From a virus: a DNA stretch of 35,589 nucleotides. The stretch is from positions 1 through 35,589 of the IMG/VR virus record IMGVR_UViG_3300017727_004944; one strand, given 5' to 3'. The translations under genes and the position numbers were made by a program. The notes beneath the pieces were generated by a model that did no database searches, was not told the DNA's origin, and saw nothing but the letters and a program-made list of their open reading frames with translations. This document shows positions 1 to 8,321 of the stretch, one piece after another (the stretch's first letter is position 1; every line of letters begins with the position of its first letter).

Positions 1-308
1 TCTTTACAGTATTCTAAATCAATATTTCTTTCACCATGAGGAAATATTTCTGAGTTAGGTAAATTAATATCTGAGTTCCAACTTAATACTGCTGAGTATA
101 AATGTCCCCATTGTTTAGCATAATTATGTAAACCAAAAAATTCATTTGGTTCATTAATTAATAATATATTAATTGGGTTTATAGCTAATTCTTCAGGTGT
201 ACCAGGCCTGTCATTAAAAATTGTTATAGGTTTTTCTTTAAATCTTTCAATACTACCTAATCTTTTTTCATACCTTTCTTGAGGAATAAAATTACTAAAT
301 ATTACCAT
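1..308 (-). CDS. Partial glycosyltransferase-like protein (GT10-like), C-terminus off the window
   Basis: The reading frame is open from an ATG at 308 to the left edge, giving about 102 residues; the rest lies outside the window. The start overlaps the stop of the preceding gene by a few bases, as is usual here. The N-terminus has a short beta-strand (VIFSNF). Further on come an EPNEFFG segment, a WGHLYSAVLSWN stretch and an IFPHGE motif. The spacing of EPN, W..LYS..L and F.HG reminds me of phage GT10 (fucosyltransferase-like) proteins, but the catalytic C-terminal half is not visible. Its position at the end of a run of glycosyltransferase genes supports a sugar-transfer role. The function is inferred; the frame itself is well supported. 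Confidence 0.55.
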   Translation of the reverse strand, partial: MVIFSNFIPQERYEKRLGSIERFKEKPITIFNDRPGTPEELAINPINILLINEPNEFFGLHNYAKQWGHLYSAVLSWNSDINLPNSEIFPHGERNIDLEYCK

Positions 309-697
309 GATATCTCCCAGTCTTTAAATTCAGCAGCTATACAATCAACTTTATAATCTTTCCTCCCACCTTCATTTTCTTGGATTTTATTTTTGGCAGT
401 ATTTCTTATACCATTTAACCCATGTGTCAATCCTAAATTACCATCTCCAGTTCCAGCTCTATATTTAGTTTCATTATGCCAAATATGAAGATTCATCTGA
501 GATAGAACTACAATTGCTCTAACATCTTCTCCAGTTAATTTAATATTATCATCTTTAAGTATTTCTCCAATATCATGAGTTATTTCTGCTATTTCTTTAG
601 CATACTCTTCTTTATGGTCTATAATGAATACTTCTTTTAACTGAACAATAGATAATCTATCTACTAATTCAGACAATGTTGGTAGGTATTTTCTCAT
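302..697 (-). CDS. Hypothetical protein of a glycosylation locus
   Basis: This 131-residue soluble protein begins with a helical LSELVDRLSIVQLKEVFI segment. Similar openings occur in small phage and bacterial proteins encoded beside glycan-synthesis genes. The rest is mixed charge, with a Gly/Thr-rich turn near residue 83. I see no signal peptide, membrane segment or recognisable catalytic motif. It sits between a 46-residue ORF and the GT10-like gene, and its stop overlaps that gene's start, so it is probably co-transcribed with the sugar-transfer genes. The biochemical role is unknown. Confidence 0.75.
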   Translation of the reverse strand: MRKYLPTLSELVDRLSIVQLKEVFIIDHKEEYAKEIAEITHDIGEILKDDNIKLTGEDVRAIVVLSQMNLHIWHNETKYRAGTGDGNLGLTHGLNGIRNTAKNKIQENEGGRKDYKVDCIAAEFKDWEISW

Positions 698-698
698 A

Positions 699-839
699 TT
701 ATATATTTCTAAATCGTCTTTTATCAGACCATTGTACTTTTTTGCTATTACCTAGCATTTTATATTTACTAATTTTATTATTTAAATCATTTCTGGTTTC
801 ATTGGTATGTGGGTTGCCATTTGTTTGTTGATCTTTCAT
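699..839 (-). CDS. Small basic hypothetical protein (46 aa)
   Basis: This short frame exactly fills the gap between the GT2 gene (stop at 841) and the next gene (start at 697). It starts at ATG 839 and ends in TAA at 699. The product is polar and basic (SKKVQW and SDKRRFRN near the end), rich in Asn and Lys, with no membrane segment. Support comes from its perfect tiling between neighbours and a start-stop spacing typical of this genome, not from any recognised family. It could also be a non-coding spacer, which is less likely given the open frame. Confidence 0.5.
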   Translation of the reverse strand: MKDQQTNGNPHTNETRNDLNNKISKYKMLGNSKKVQWSDKRRFRNI

Positions 840-840
840 T

Positions 841-1464
841 TTAAAGGGTGCTATAATAATTGTTTTGTTTAACTTGTCTTTCTATATCTTTAGGATGATA
901 TAACGCAAAACATTCCTCTTCATGAAGATTAGAATATGTGCTATAACCTTCTAGTACTTCATGTACTCTATTTACCCATTTAATTTTAGGATGATTTTTA
1001 TAAATTCTCCATTGAAAATCAGGCCAATTAACCCAACCTTTATCATTTACTCTCCACCCCCACTTTTTTTCATATTCTTCAGTTAAACCATGTACTTTAT
1101 TAACTCTAGGTACTCTGATTACTTCATTATCTGGGTTACTTATAATAATTTCTGGTAGATATTCAATCAAATCCATATGTGGTATTTCATCTGCATCTAT
1201 TTGGAAAATCCAATCTCCACTACACATTGAAGTTAGTTTATTTTTCCAATCAGCAAAATGTCCTTTAAATTCACCAGGTATCCAATTAAATTCACCATTA
1301 ATGGATTTTGCTCTTAGAAATTGTTCTACACCTTCATGACCATTATTAATATCATAAAGTACCACAATTTCATCTTCATACCTCTTATGTTTTAAAAGAA
1401 ATGGTATGAGTTTTTGTATTTCTACAAACTCGTTGCATACTGTTATAGCGTAACTTATTTTCAT
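841..1464 (-). CDS. GT2-family glycosyltransferase
   Basis: This 207-residue protein opens like a GT-A fold glycosyltransferase (ISYAITVCNE, with the nucleotide-binding strand and a loop acidic residue). It carries a DXD-type metal and nucleotide-sugar site at QIDADE (about residues 88-93). Later FQWRIYK and VHEVLEGY segments resemble the acceptor-side motifs of GT2 enzymes of the SunS/WaaE type. It would transfer a sugar from a nucleotide donor in the cytoplasm. It is read from its own consensus promoter (1487-1515), with the start 22 bases past the -7 box. The substrate is unknown; virion protein, DNA and host glycan are all possible. Confidence 0.85.
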   Translation of the reverse strand: MKISYAITVCNEFVEIQKLIPFLLKHKRYEDEIVVLYDINNGHEGVEQFLRAKSINGEFNWIPGEFKGHFADWKNKLTSMCSGDWIFQIDADEIPHMDLIEYLPEIIISNPDNEVIRVPRVNKVHGLTEEYEKKWGWRVNDKGWVNWPDFQWRIYKNHPKIKWVNRVHEVLEGYSTYSNLHEEECFALYHPKDIERQVKQNNYYSTL

Positions 1465-1486
1465 ATGTTTAATTTTGGTATGATTA

Positions 1487-1515
1487 AATATACGAAAGAA
1501 TATTGGTTAATCCAA
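1487..1515 (-). promoter_or_regulatory. Phage/Bacteroidota-type promoter, TTGG-N19-TATATT
   Basis: On the minus strand TTGG lies at 1515-1512 and TATATT at 1492-1487, separated by exactly 19 bases, with TTCG just before the -7 box. The -33 element lies inside the 3' end of the upstream epimerase gene. It drives the GT2 gene starting at 1464. It is one of nine sites with the same layout in this window. Confidence 0.75.
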
Positions 1516-2460
1516 CTTTAGATATTCCTTTAATTTAATTGTAGGTTTCCAATTTAGAACTTTTTTTGTTTTTGAAATGTCAGCCCTAGTAAATCTACTT
1601 TCACCAATTCTTTCTGGGATGAATTTATGTTTACCTCCTATCATTTTTACTATATCTAATATAGTGTGTTCTTTTCCTGTTCCTACATTATAAATTTCAC
1701 CAAATCCTTCTTTCACTGACATAGCTGACATATTGGCTGCTACAACATCTTGAACATTAGTATAATCTCTAGTTTGTAAACCATCTCCTACTACTGTCAT
1801 AGCTTTACCTGCTATTTTTTGTTTTAAAAATAATCCAATAACAGGAGCATATTGACCTTTAGTACATTGTCTATCCCCATATACATTAAAATACCTAAAT
1901 GTTATGGTTTTTAAACCGAATAATTCAGTATACATTTTACATAATTCCTCACCTGCTACTTTAGTAACAGAATACGGATTTAGACAATCATTAGGCATTG
2001 TTTCTTTTAAAGGTGGTTTGTTTTTTAAACCATAAGCTGATGATGTTGAGGAGTATATAACTCTGTCACAACCAGCTTCTCTAGCTGCTTGTAAAACATT
2101 ACAAGTACCACTTACATTTGTTTTTGTTGCTAATGTAGGATTTTGAATCGCTGGTTGGATTCTTGATTCTGCCGCTAGATGGAAAACCACATCAATATCT
2201 TTAAAAAGATCTTTAATTAAGTCATAGTTTCCTATGTCAAAGACCCAGTTCATTACTTTTGAACTTTTATTAAAGTAAAATTGTTCATGTGCATCTGATG
2301 ACTGGTTATCTATTACTCTAATTTCATCAAATTCTTCATTATTAACTAGAGCATCTACTATATGAGATCCTATAAAACCGTTTCCCCCAGTAACAAGAGC
2401 TTTTTTATATTTTTTTTTATTTAATTTTCCAATATTTTTTATTTTACTTAAAATTCCCAT
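1507..2460 (-). CDS. NAD(P)-dependent nucleotide-sugar epimerase/dehydratase (extended SDR)
   Basis: This 317-residue extended short-chain dehydrogenase has the Rossmann motif GGNGFIG at about residues 25-31. An acidic residue (VIDNQ) at the end of beta-2 favours NAD. The STSSAYG segment and the catalytic YSVTK (Tyr and Lys) follow in the expected order. Later motifs FRYFNVYG and RDYTNVQDV are typical of UDP-glucose 4-epimerase or GDP-mannose dehydratase-like enzymes. The N-terminus has a Lys-rich extension of about 20 residues before the fold. It probably makes an activated sugar for the adjacent glycosyltransferases. Exact substrate specificity cannot be read from the sequence. Confidence 0.9.
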   Translation of the reverse strand: MGILSKIKNIGKLNKKKYKKALVTGGNGFIGSHIVDALVNNEEFDEIRVIDNQSSDAHEQFYFNKSSKVMNWVFDIGNYDLIKDLFKDIDVVFHLAAESRIQPAIQNPTLATKTNVSGTCNVLQAAREAGCDRVIYSSTSSAYGLKNKPPLKETMPNDCLNPYSVTKVAGEELCKMYTELFGLKTITFRYFNVYGDRQCTKGQYAPVIGLFLKQKIAGKAMTVVGDGLQTRDYTNVQDVVAANMSAMSVKEGFGEIYNVGTGKEHTILDIVKMIGGKHKFIPERIGESRFTRADISKTKKVLNWKPTIKLKEYLKLD

Positions 2461-2480
2461 TTTTTTTTTATTTATTTATT

Positions 2481-2975
2481 TTAATTTTCTCCTTTAAATA
2501 CCTCTATATAATCTAAAGCCTCCATAAAATCGTTATGAGGAAATCTTTTTTCTGTAGTCATATCCATTCTCCACTCATAAAACTCTCCTTTTTTGTTAGG
2601 AATAGGATATTTTTCTTTTTCTTCTTCTTTAATTTCTACGGCTTTTACAGCAGCCCATTCATAATTATCTTGTGAAGGGGTTTCATTTTCTACACCATAA
2701 TCTCTAGCTACTGCTGCAAACACCATACCTTGTTGTGGTAAATTAACTGTTTGAGGCATCCAAACCATTCCTTCATCATCTTCACCTAATAAAGCTTTAT
2801 ATAATTCTGGTAGTATTTCTATTTGTTCTTCAAAAAACTTTTCCCCCTGTTTCATTATGGATGAAGTTTGAAAACCACAACCATAACAAGAATATAATTC
2901 TACACCATTTACTTCATGCTTATAACAAGCATCTCCCCCACATCTATTACATTTTATTAATTTATCTTCTACCAT
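2481..2975 (-). CDS. Zinc-ribbon phage protein of unknown function
   Basis: This 164-residue protein starts with a four-cysteine zinc ribbon: CNRCG near residue 9 and CYGCG near residue 30. An acidic helical middle and a long region with few motifs follow. The C-terminus has an EWRMDMTTE segment that may bind a partner. It lies within one base of the GT4 gene upstream and 20 bases before the epimerase, so it is part of the glycosylation operon by position. I do not recognise a catalytic domain. Proteins with an N-terminal zinc ribbon of this kind are frequent in marine myoviruses, without an assigned role that I know of. Confidence 0.75.
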   Translation of the reverse strand: MVEDKLIKCNRCGGDACYKHEVNGVELYSCYGCGFQTSSIMKQGEKFFEEQIEILPELYKALLGEDDEGMVWMPQTVNLPQQGMVFAAVARDYGVENETPSQDNYEWAAVKAVEIKEEEKEKYPIPNKKGEFYEWRMDMTTEKRFPHNDFMEALDYIEVFKGEN

Positions 2976-2976
2976 T

Positions 2977-4275
2977 TTATACTTTTTTTAATTTTGATTT
3001 TTTAGGCATTTTAATTTTATCCATTCCCGGAAGTTTTAATTCCATCTTTTTAGGTAAAATTGGAAGGGATATATCAAATATTTCATTAATTTGATTACTC
3101 ATTGATTTATAACTAAATTTTGTTTTTGAAATTTTAGTTTGTCGTTTTGCTTTTGTAACCCAATCATTATAATTTTTAAAGGTATCCTCAAATAAATATT
3201 TTACATCACCTAAATTAGGTTTAAACCATTGTGCTTCTTTTAATAACATATTAGGAACTAATGATGAATTGTGGAGTTGTTCTAATTCACCCCCAATATA
3301 CCCAACATCCCCTTCATTTAAAAAATCTGTATGGCCAGACCAAGCTGTTGTAATAATAGGTTTATTAACTAAACTAAATTCTAGTAAAGGTCGACCAAAT
3401 CCTTCACCTCTAGTTAAACAAACCATGGTTTTTACTTTTGGATGGTTATATATTTCATTTACTTCAATGTTAGATAACTCACCATGTAATAAATAAATAG
3501 CAGGTAAATCATTAGATGGAATTGAATCTTTTATCATATCAATTCTTCTCATAATTTCAGATCTATCCATATGACTCCCACTTACAACTGCTGTTTTTAG
3601 AATTAATGCTGGTTTAATCTTTTTATCTTTAAAAATTTCATAAAATGTTTTTACTAATAAACCTACATTTTTCCTATCATGACCTAACTCTCCATGCATC
3701 CAGTGTCCTACAAATAAATAAGCATAATCTTCAGGAATGTCATTTATATTATTATATAAATCCTTATTTGAATATTCTTTAATAGGTTTATAAACATCTA
3801 AATTAGCTCCTTCAATTAATACTTTAACTGGTTTTTCTAATTTAATTACTTTTTCACCTTCATTATCTTTTGTAAATTCACAACTTTCAAATACTCTTTT
3901 AGAATGGTTAGATGAAGTTAATATTAAATCCATACGATTACATCCTTCAATCCAACTTCCATCACATATAGTGGTTTCAATTCCTGCTGTTAGTCCAATA
4001 TTATACTTACCTACAGCTTGGAATTCATTGGGAACTGTTATCTGACACCAATAATCAGGCTTTTCAGTTAATTGAGGGATAATATGTTTAGCTAAAAATC
4101 CCCACTTTTTTTCATTATCTTTAATAAAATTACGTTGAGTATTACCCCACCTTTGAGATAAGATTTTTACTTCATATCTATCTGATTCAATTATAGCCTT
4201 GACATAATCCCTAGCTCTGGCTCCATAACCACTATATGTGTCTATAGGACAACTTACAATAAATGTATTTTTCAT
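2977..4275 (-). CDS. GT4-like glycosyltransferase (GT-B fold)
   Basis: This 432-residue protein opens with TFIVSCPIDTYSGYGARARDY, where a Gly-rich loop follows beta-1 as in GT-B enzymes. In the C-terminal half, FVGHWMHGEL, an EVNEIYNHPKV segment and TRGEGFGRPLLEFSL give the E-x7-E donor-binding signature of GT4 retaining transferases. The last 25 residues are a Lys/Met/Pro-rich tail (KMPKKSKLKK) that could be an interaction tail. It directly follows a second GT4 gene with a one-base gap, so the two may act sequentially on one acceptor. The sugar and acceptor are unknown. Confidence 0.87.
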   Translation of the reverse strand: MKNTFIVSCPIDTYSGYGARARDYVKAIIESDRYEVKILSQRWGNTQRNFIKDNEKKWGFLAKHIIPQLTEKPDYWCQITVPNEFQAVGKYNIGLTAGIETTICDGSWIEGCNRMDLILTSSNHSKRVFESCEFTKDNEGEKVIKLEKPVKVLIEGANLDVYKPIKEYSNKDLYNNINDIPEDYAYLFVGHWMHGELGHDRKNVGLLVKTFYEIFKDKKIKPALILKTAVVSGSHMDRSEIMRRIDMIKDSIPSNDLPAIYLLHGELSNIEVNEIYNHPKVKTMVCLTRGEGFGRPLLEFSLVNKPIITTAWSGHTDFLNEGDVGYIGGELEQLHNSSLVPNMLLKEAQWFKPNLGDVKYLFEDTFKNYNDWVTKAKRQTKISKTKFSYKSMSNQINEIFDISLPILPKKMELKLPGMDKIKMPKKSKLKKV

Positions 4276-4276
4276 A

Positions 4277-5710
4277 TTAGTATACTAATTTATGATTTAA
4301 AACTTTGTTATTTTCATTTTTATCACTAGTAAATGTAAATTTTGGTCTTGGGGTAAATGTTTTAAATAATTCATCCATTCCCTCTACTACTCTACTAGAC
4401 ATTTTTTCAGATGTAAATCCTGCTTCTTTACCTAAAGCCCATTCCATCCCTTTTTTACCTATTCTTTTTCTTTCCTTATCCCCCATATCGTACATAGCTC
4501 TTATTTGTAAAGCAGCTTCTTCTGATGAACACCTATCATCATAAATGTATGGTGTTTTTGGGGAGCCTACTAATGATAAATTTGTTGGGAAAACTGGTAA
4601 AGCCCACTCACCACATTTTGTGTATGTTTTCTTATGATTAGAAGGAATATCTGAATTTGGTGTATACCATTTTCCTTTATTATCAACAAATCTCATTTGA
4701 TCTTGCATACCACCTGTTACATTAGCAATAATAGGAGTACCTGTAAGTAAAGATTCTGTTAATGATAACCCCCAACCTTCAGCTGAGGATAATAAAATAG
4801 TAGCATCTGCAACATTATATAAAAGAGACATTTGCTCAGTTGTTAATTTATTTGCTGAGATTCTAATATTATGATCTTTATTAGGAAATAAAAACTTAAT
4901 TACTGCTGGTAAATCAGTACCATGATCATCTATAGGATTCGTATGTAATACAAACTGACATTTACTTCTTTCTTCTTTAGGTAAACCATCTAAAAAATAT
5001 TTCCAAGCTAAAATTGTATCTGGGATTGATTTTCTTCTAATATTTCTAGAATTGAAAAATAAAGTAAATTTATCTTTATTCATACCCTGTGAAACATACT
5101 CATCAATTTTTTGTAAGTCTTTATTATCCTTATCTATAGGTTTAAAAATATTATGATTTAAACCATGAGGGATATATTTAATAACCTTAGATTTTCCATC
5201 TTCACCTAAAACCATCTCATTTATATTTTTGGTTTGTTTAGATATTCCAAATAAAGCATCACATGAGTTATAAAAGTCTTTATTATACATTGGAGCTGGT
5301 AAATCATCCCAAATATTTAAATATGCAATTGGAATTTCCTTTCGAATTTCATTTTCAATATTGAATAACCATTCAAAATATCTAGGATCTGTAATTAAGA
5401 ATAAGGCATCAATTTTTTCCCTTTTAATTACCTCTCTTAGTAGATCAGGATCACCATAACCATCACAAGGATATAATGTTACTTTAGAGTCATTAATCCC
5501 TATTATTTTATTAGTTGCTTCACTTAAATCTTGGATATTACCCTTATCTGGGTGTTTAATTGCTCCTGCTAATTGAGTCCAATTATATCTGTGAGAAGTA
5601 TTAGTTACTATTTCTCTACCTATTTGAGCAACTCCTGAATGTACTCTAATATCATCTGTTAATAGTAAGATATTTTTTCTATCTTTTTGTTTAATATAAC
5701 CTTCTTTCAT
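4277..5710 (-). CDS. GT4-like glycosyltransferase (GT-B fold)
   Basis: This 477-residue protein has an N-terminal Rossmann half starting ILLLTDDIRVHSGVAQIG. The C-terminal half carries FNSRNIRRKS (start of the donor domain), LLYNVADATILLSSAEGWGLSLTESLLTG (the E-x7-E signature) and ANVTGGMQDQ. These are the hallmarks of GT4 family retaining transferases. A DDLPAP segment lies in the interdomain region. It heads the glycosylation locus, 24 bases after a small ribbon-helix-helix gene. Two adjacent GT4 genes, an epimerase, a GT2 and a GT10-like gene suggest synthesis of a short branched glycan; what it decorates is not known. Confidence 0.87.
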   Translation of the reverse strand: MKEGYIKQKDRKNILLLTDDIRVHSGVAQIGREIVTNTSHRYNWTQLAGAIKHPDKGNIQDLSEATNKIIGINDSKVTLYPCDGYGDPDLLREVIKREKIDALFLITDPRYFEWLFNIENEIRKEIPIAYLNIWDDLPAPMYNKDFYNSCDALFGISKQTKNINEMVLGEDGKSKVIKYIPHGLNHNIFKPIDKDNKDLQKIDEYVSQGMNKDKFTLFFNSRNIRRKSIPDTILAWKYFLDGLPKEERSKCQFVLHTNPIDDHGTDLPAVIKFLFPNKDHNIRISANKLTTEQMSLLYNVADATILLSSAEGWGLSLTESLLTGTPIIANVTGGMQDQMRFVDNKGKWYTPNSDIPSNHKKTYTKCGEWALPVFPTNLSLVGSPKTPYIYDDRCSSEEAALQIRAMYDMGDKERKRIGKKGMEWALGKEAGFTSEKMSSRVVEGMDELFKTFTPRPKFTFTSDKNENNKVLNHKLVY

Positions 5711-5734
5711 TTAAATAACTTTTTTTAATTACTA

Positions 5735-5923
5735 TTATTTTTCTAAATTAACTTGTGAGTTTATTTTTTTCCTAAAATCTTCATCTGTTAAATATAAAAA
5801 TAGAGATCTATCTGCTAATTTTTGAAAACTAAATTTTCTTTTTACACATTCGATTTTAAAATCATCAAATAAATCACTTTTTACTTTTACACTAGTTAAT
5901 GTCATGTCTTTTGAATTTGCCAT
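5735..5923 (-). CDS. Ribbon-helix-helix DNA-binding protein
   Basis: This 62-residue protein has the Arc/MetJ layout: a short beta-strand (LTSVKVK, residues 9-15), helix 1 (SDLFDDFKIECVKRK) and helix 2 (SFQKLADRSLFLYLT) with a polar tail. Small RHH proteins of this pattern are common in large phages and act as dimeric transcription regulators. It lies upstream of the first GT4 gene, so it may regulate itself or this locus. The leader (5924-5965) is A/T-rich and contains no copy of the TTGG-N19-TATATT promoter. I infer the fold from the pattern; the target is unknown. Confidence 0.75.
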   Translation of the reverse strand: MANSKDMTLTSVKVKSDLFDDFKIECVKRKFSFQKLADRSLFLYLTDEDFRKKINSQVNLEK

Positions 5924-5965
5924 AATTTTTATTTTAATTTATATTTGTCTATACATATATGCAGA

Positions 5966-6922
5966 TTAAAAATTCTTGCCAACAGCATTACATAATTCTG
6001 TATTTTCTTTGTATGGGCAAAATGAGCAATTCCATTTACTTGGGTTTGCATTAAATATAGTATCCTTATATGAACCATCCAAGTTGAAAGCTTTATTTAT
6101 AAAATCATCTAAATTTTTAGTAGCTTTATTTACTTTATTTCTACCAGATGCTGGGGTAAAAGTTTGTATTCTTTTTTGAGGAAATTCTCCATCTAAATAT
6201 ACCTTCCTTCTAACTATAAAAAATTCAATATCAATGTTCTCAATAGGTATATTATATTGCTTACTAAAGAAGTATTTATAAAGTATTAATTGAAATTGCT
6301 TAGACTCATCTTTTTTAGCGTATTTACCCCATCCCTTTGTTGACGTTTTTATGTCGATTATTTTAAATGTATTTGTGGGTTCATGGTACATTACGATATC
6401 TAAGTAGCCCATGTATTTAACGCGGTTAAGACGCAGATTAGGCGCAATAACTATGGGTATCTCACAACCAACTAAATACCATCCTTTTTTACTAAAATGT
6501 CCACCTTTTTTCTTTTTGAAATTCTGGAGGATTGCTATACCATCGTCATAAAATTCTCTTAATTCTTCAGGTGTGCTAAAATGTTTACCTTTATTTTTTT
6601 TATAATCATTAGCATAACATTCTCTTAAGGTTTCTTCAAATAATTCTTCTATATTAATTCTATCAGCTTCAGCACCACTAGTTTCATACATTACATCTAA
6701 ATAATGTTGTAAAACTTCATGTAAAGCTGTTCCAAAAGTCATATGAATACTTTGTTCACTAATTTTATGACCATCCCTATATTGGAGAGACCATTTTTTA
6801 GGACATTGAGTAAACATAGATAATTGAGAATAAGATATATTCTTTTCAACTGCAAAATTAAGAGGAGTTGGAGGGTTTTCCCTAATATCTCTTACTATTA
6901 TGGGTAATTTCTTTTTAGCCAA
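5966..6922 (-). CDS. PD-(D/E)XK nuclease, RecB/Cas4-like with a probable Fe-S cluster
   Basis: In this 318-residue protein, SYSQLSMFTQCPKKW near residue 30 is the N-terminal signature of RecB/Cas4-type nucleases and supplies the first cluster cysteine. GTALHEVLQHYLD follows. The active site is split as GYLDIVMY (Asp) and IDIKTST (D-x-K), with QFQLILYKYFF as the QxxxY motif. The C-terminus has CSFCPY followed by LC, giving the other three cysteines for a 4Fe-4S cluster. Such enzymes cleave or resect single-stranded DNA ends. In a phage, roles in recombination-dependent replication or host DNA degradation are plausible. It sits just after the Nmad1 gene. Confidence 0.88.
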   Translation of the reverse strand: MAKKKLPIIVRDIRENPPTPLNFAVEKNISYSQLSMFTQCPKKWSLQYRDGHKISEQSIHMTFGTALHEVLQHYLDVMYETSGAEADRINIEELFEETLRECYANDYKKNKGKHFSTPEELREFYDDGIAILQNFKKKKGGHFSKKGWYLVGCEIPIVIAPNLRLNRVKYMGYLDIVMYHEPTNTFKIIDIKTSTKGWGKYAKKDESKQFQLILYKYFFSKQYNIPIENIDIEFFIVRRKVYLDGEFPQKRIQTFTPASGRNKVNKATKNLDDFINKAFNLDGSYKDTIFNANPSKWNCSFCPYKENTELCNAVGKNF

Positions 6923-6925
6923 AAT

Positions 6926-7420
6926 TTATTTTTTCCACTTATCACGACCTACTAATAAGCCAATAATGCCATAATTAGCAACATCTAAAAATGTATCTTC
7001 CATACCTTCACCTTTAACAAAATTCTTACCATTTACTAATAGATTTTTTAGTCTAGATATTTTGTCAGTTAGTCTAATTGCTAAACCTGTTAATGAAAAT
7101 GTTTTATCTGCTTTACTATTAAGGATATCTCCACCTAATGATATATTATTCAACCCATAATCCATATGTTTAGCTGCAAACATTTTATACATTTCTTTTT
7201 GGATTTGTTTAAATTCTTCCGATAATTCTGGATATTCATGTTCAAATACTTCTACTGCAGTTGAATTAATAGTTGGTATCTGCCTTTCTAGTACTTTATT
7301 TTGTACAGGATTCCCATCATTAATAAATGTTGGTGTTTCTTTTTTAGTAAATTTAGCATTCATTATTTCTCTATCACTCATATCATTTTGTTCCTCAAAC
7401 TTTTTAATTATATCACTCAT
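6926..7420 (-). CDS. DUF1599 / nucleotide-modification-associated domain 1 (Nmad1)-like protein
   Basis: In this 164-residue protein the C-terminal 100 residues match the pattern I associate with DUF1599/Nmad1: a helix with MFAAKHMDYG, then LTGLAIRLTDKISRLKNLL, then DTFLDVANYGIIGLL. The N-terminal 60 residues are polar and probably disordered. This family was proposed, from genome context, to take part in phage nucleotide or DNA modification; no activity can be read here. Its presence in the same genome as a 7-deazaguanine pathway is consistent with that. It overlaps the preceding 77-residue gene by 8 bases. Confidence 0.72.
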   Translation of the reverse strand: MSDIIKKFEEQNDMSDREIMNAKFTKKETPTFINDGNPVQNKVLERQIPTINSTAVEVFEHEYPELSEEFKQIQKEMYKMFAAKHMDYGLNNISLGGDILNSKADKTFSLTGLAIRLTDKISRLKNLLVNGKNFVKGEGMEDTFLDVANYGIIGLLVGRDKWKK

Positions 7421-7646
7421 TAATAACTTCTTTAGTGGGTTTATTAAAATATTTTTCTAATGTTGCTAATCTATCATCAGCATCTACTAACATTATTAAT
7501 GCTTCTTCTGCATTTTTATAAAAGTCTCCTGTAGAATGATCACCAATACCCACTGCATGGTTTGATAATAATTCTAAACTAAGTAATGCTTTTGATTTAT
7601 CAGCTAATGCTGAGTCTTTTAACATGTTATACACTTGTGCTATCAT
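7413..7646 (-). CDS. Small hypothetical protein downstream of the clamp loader
   Basis: This 77-residue, mostly helical soluble protein contains SKALLSLELLSNHAVGIGDHSTGDFYKNAEEAL, a segment with a conserved look (Leu-rich helix, then a GxGDH turn). It overlaps the genes on both sides (four bases with gp62, eight with the Nmad1 gene), which argues for translational coupling in the replication operon. I recognise no catalytic motif. It may be a small replication accessory protein, but that rests on position only. Confidence 0.7.
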   Translation of the reverse strand: MIAQVYNMLKDSALADKSKALLSLELLSNHAVGIGDHSTGDFYKNAEEALIMLVDADDRLATLEKYFNKPTKEVINE

Positions 7647-8059
7647 ATTGTTTTCAATAGTTTTTTAATTTCTTTATCTTCTAAACCTACACCCTGTAGG
7701 ATATTTTTTACTTCTGATTTTCCTAATATTGGAATATACGAACAAGCTTCATCAAATCCAATTTTTAAATAATTAGCTATTATTTTAGATAAATCTTTTG
7801 TATCTTTTTTATTTTGGTTTTTAATGTATTTATTCCAAATTTTCTTCTTAGGAAGTATTTCTTTATAAAAATTATAAAGACCTTCTTTATCAGTTGGGTG
7901 GAATTTTTGAGCTAAATTAACTATGTCAATATACCCCTTATTCATAGATAAAAATCTATGAACCATGTAAGAATTCCACCCATCCCAATCTTCTTTTTCA
8001 AATTGGGTGGATGAAGTTTTCTTAACAGTTATTTCATTTAACCAATTAAATACAGTCAT
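7643..8059 (-). CDS. Clamp loader small subunit (T4 gp62-like)
   Basis: This 138-residue protein resembles T4 gp62. It starts with FNWLNEI. WNSYMVHRFLSMNKGYIDIVNLAQKF is the characteristic gp62 segment, and YNFYKEILPKKK...YIK comes next. It lacks Walker motifs, as expected for the non-ATPase subunit that bridges the ring of gp44 subunits. T4 gp62 is somewhat longer, about 187 residues. It lies two genes after the large subunit, overlaps the intervening 80-residue gene by one base, and works with the sliding clamp and split polymerase encoded upstream. Confidence 0.8.
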   Translation of the reverse strand: MTVFNWLNEITVKKTSSTQFEKEDWDGWNSYMVHRFLSMNKGYIDIVNLAQKFHPTDKEGLYNFYKEILPKKKIWNKYIKNQNKKDTKDLSKIIANYLKIGFDEACSYIPILGKSEVKNILQGVGLEDKEIKKLLKTI

Positions 8060-8301
8060 TAAATAATATCTTCTTTATATTCTTCTCTTAAATCTGGAGG
8101 TAATGTTAAACCTACAATTTTTTGTGTTTCAGCATCATAAAATACTGGAATTGGCATTACTGCATCTTCATCTGTACCTGCTACAAATTTAGATACTTTT
8201 CTTAAAAGAACTCCTTGTTGGAAAATCTTTTTTCCTTCTGGTGTTTCGAATGAAGTAGTGCTTTTTAAGTCTACTTGAGGTGGCATTTGTTGATTACTCA
8301 T
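8059..8301 (-). CDS. Small hypothetical protein between clamp loader genes
   Basis: This 80-residue soluble protein has a polar, Gln/Pro-rich N-terminus (residues 1-12). A compact beta-rich domain follows: IFQQGVLLRKVSKFV, then MPIPVFYDAETQKIVGLTLP. No motif tells its function. It lies between the gp44-like and gp62-like genes and touches the latter by a one-base TAATG-type junction, so it is likely co-translated with the clamp loader. A structural or assembly role beside the loader is possible but unproven. Confidence 0.7.
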   Translation of the reverse strand: MSNQQMPPQVDLKSTTSFETPEGKKIFQQGVLLRKVSKFVAGTDEDAVMPIPVFYDAETQKIVGLTLPPDLREEYKEDII

Positions 8302-8321
8302 TTTTAATTATTTATTTGTTA

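Noticed and set aside
2861-3094. Plus-strand ORF of 77 codons
   Set aside because: It lies opposite real minus-strand genes, with composition that mirrors them (Ile/Leu/His-rich), and has no start context or neighbour support. The same holds for the other plus-strand frames in the window (for example 10629-11039 and 17275-17823).
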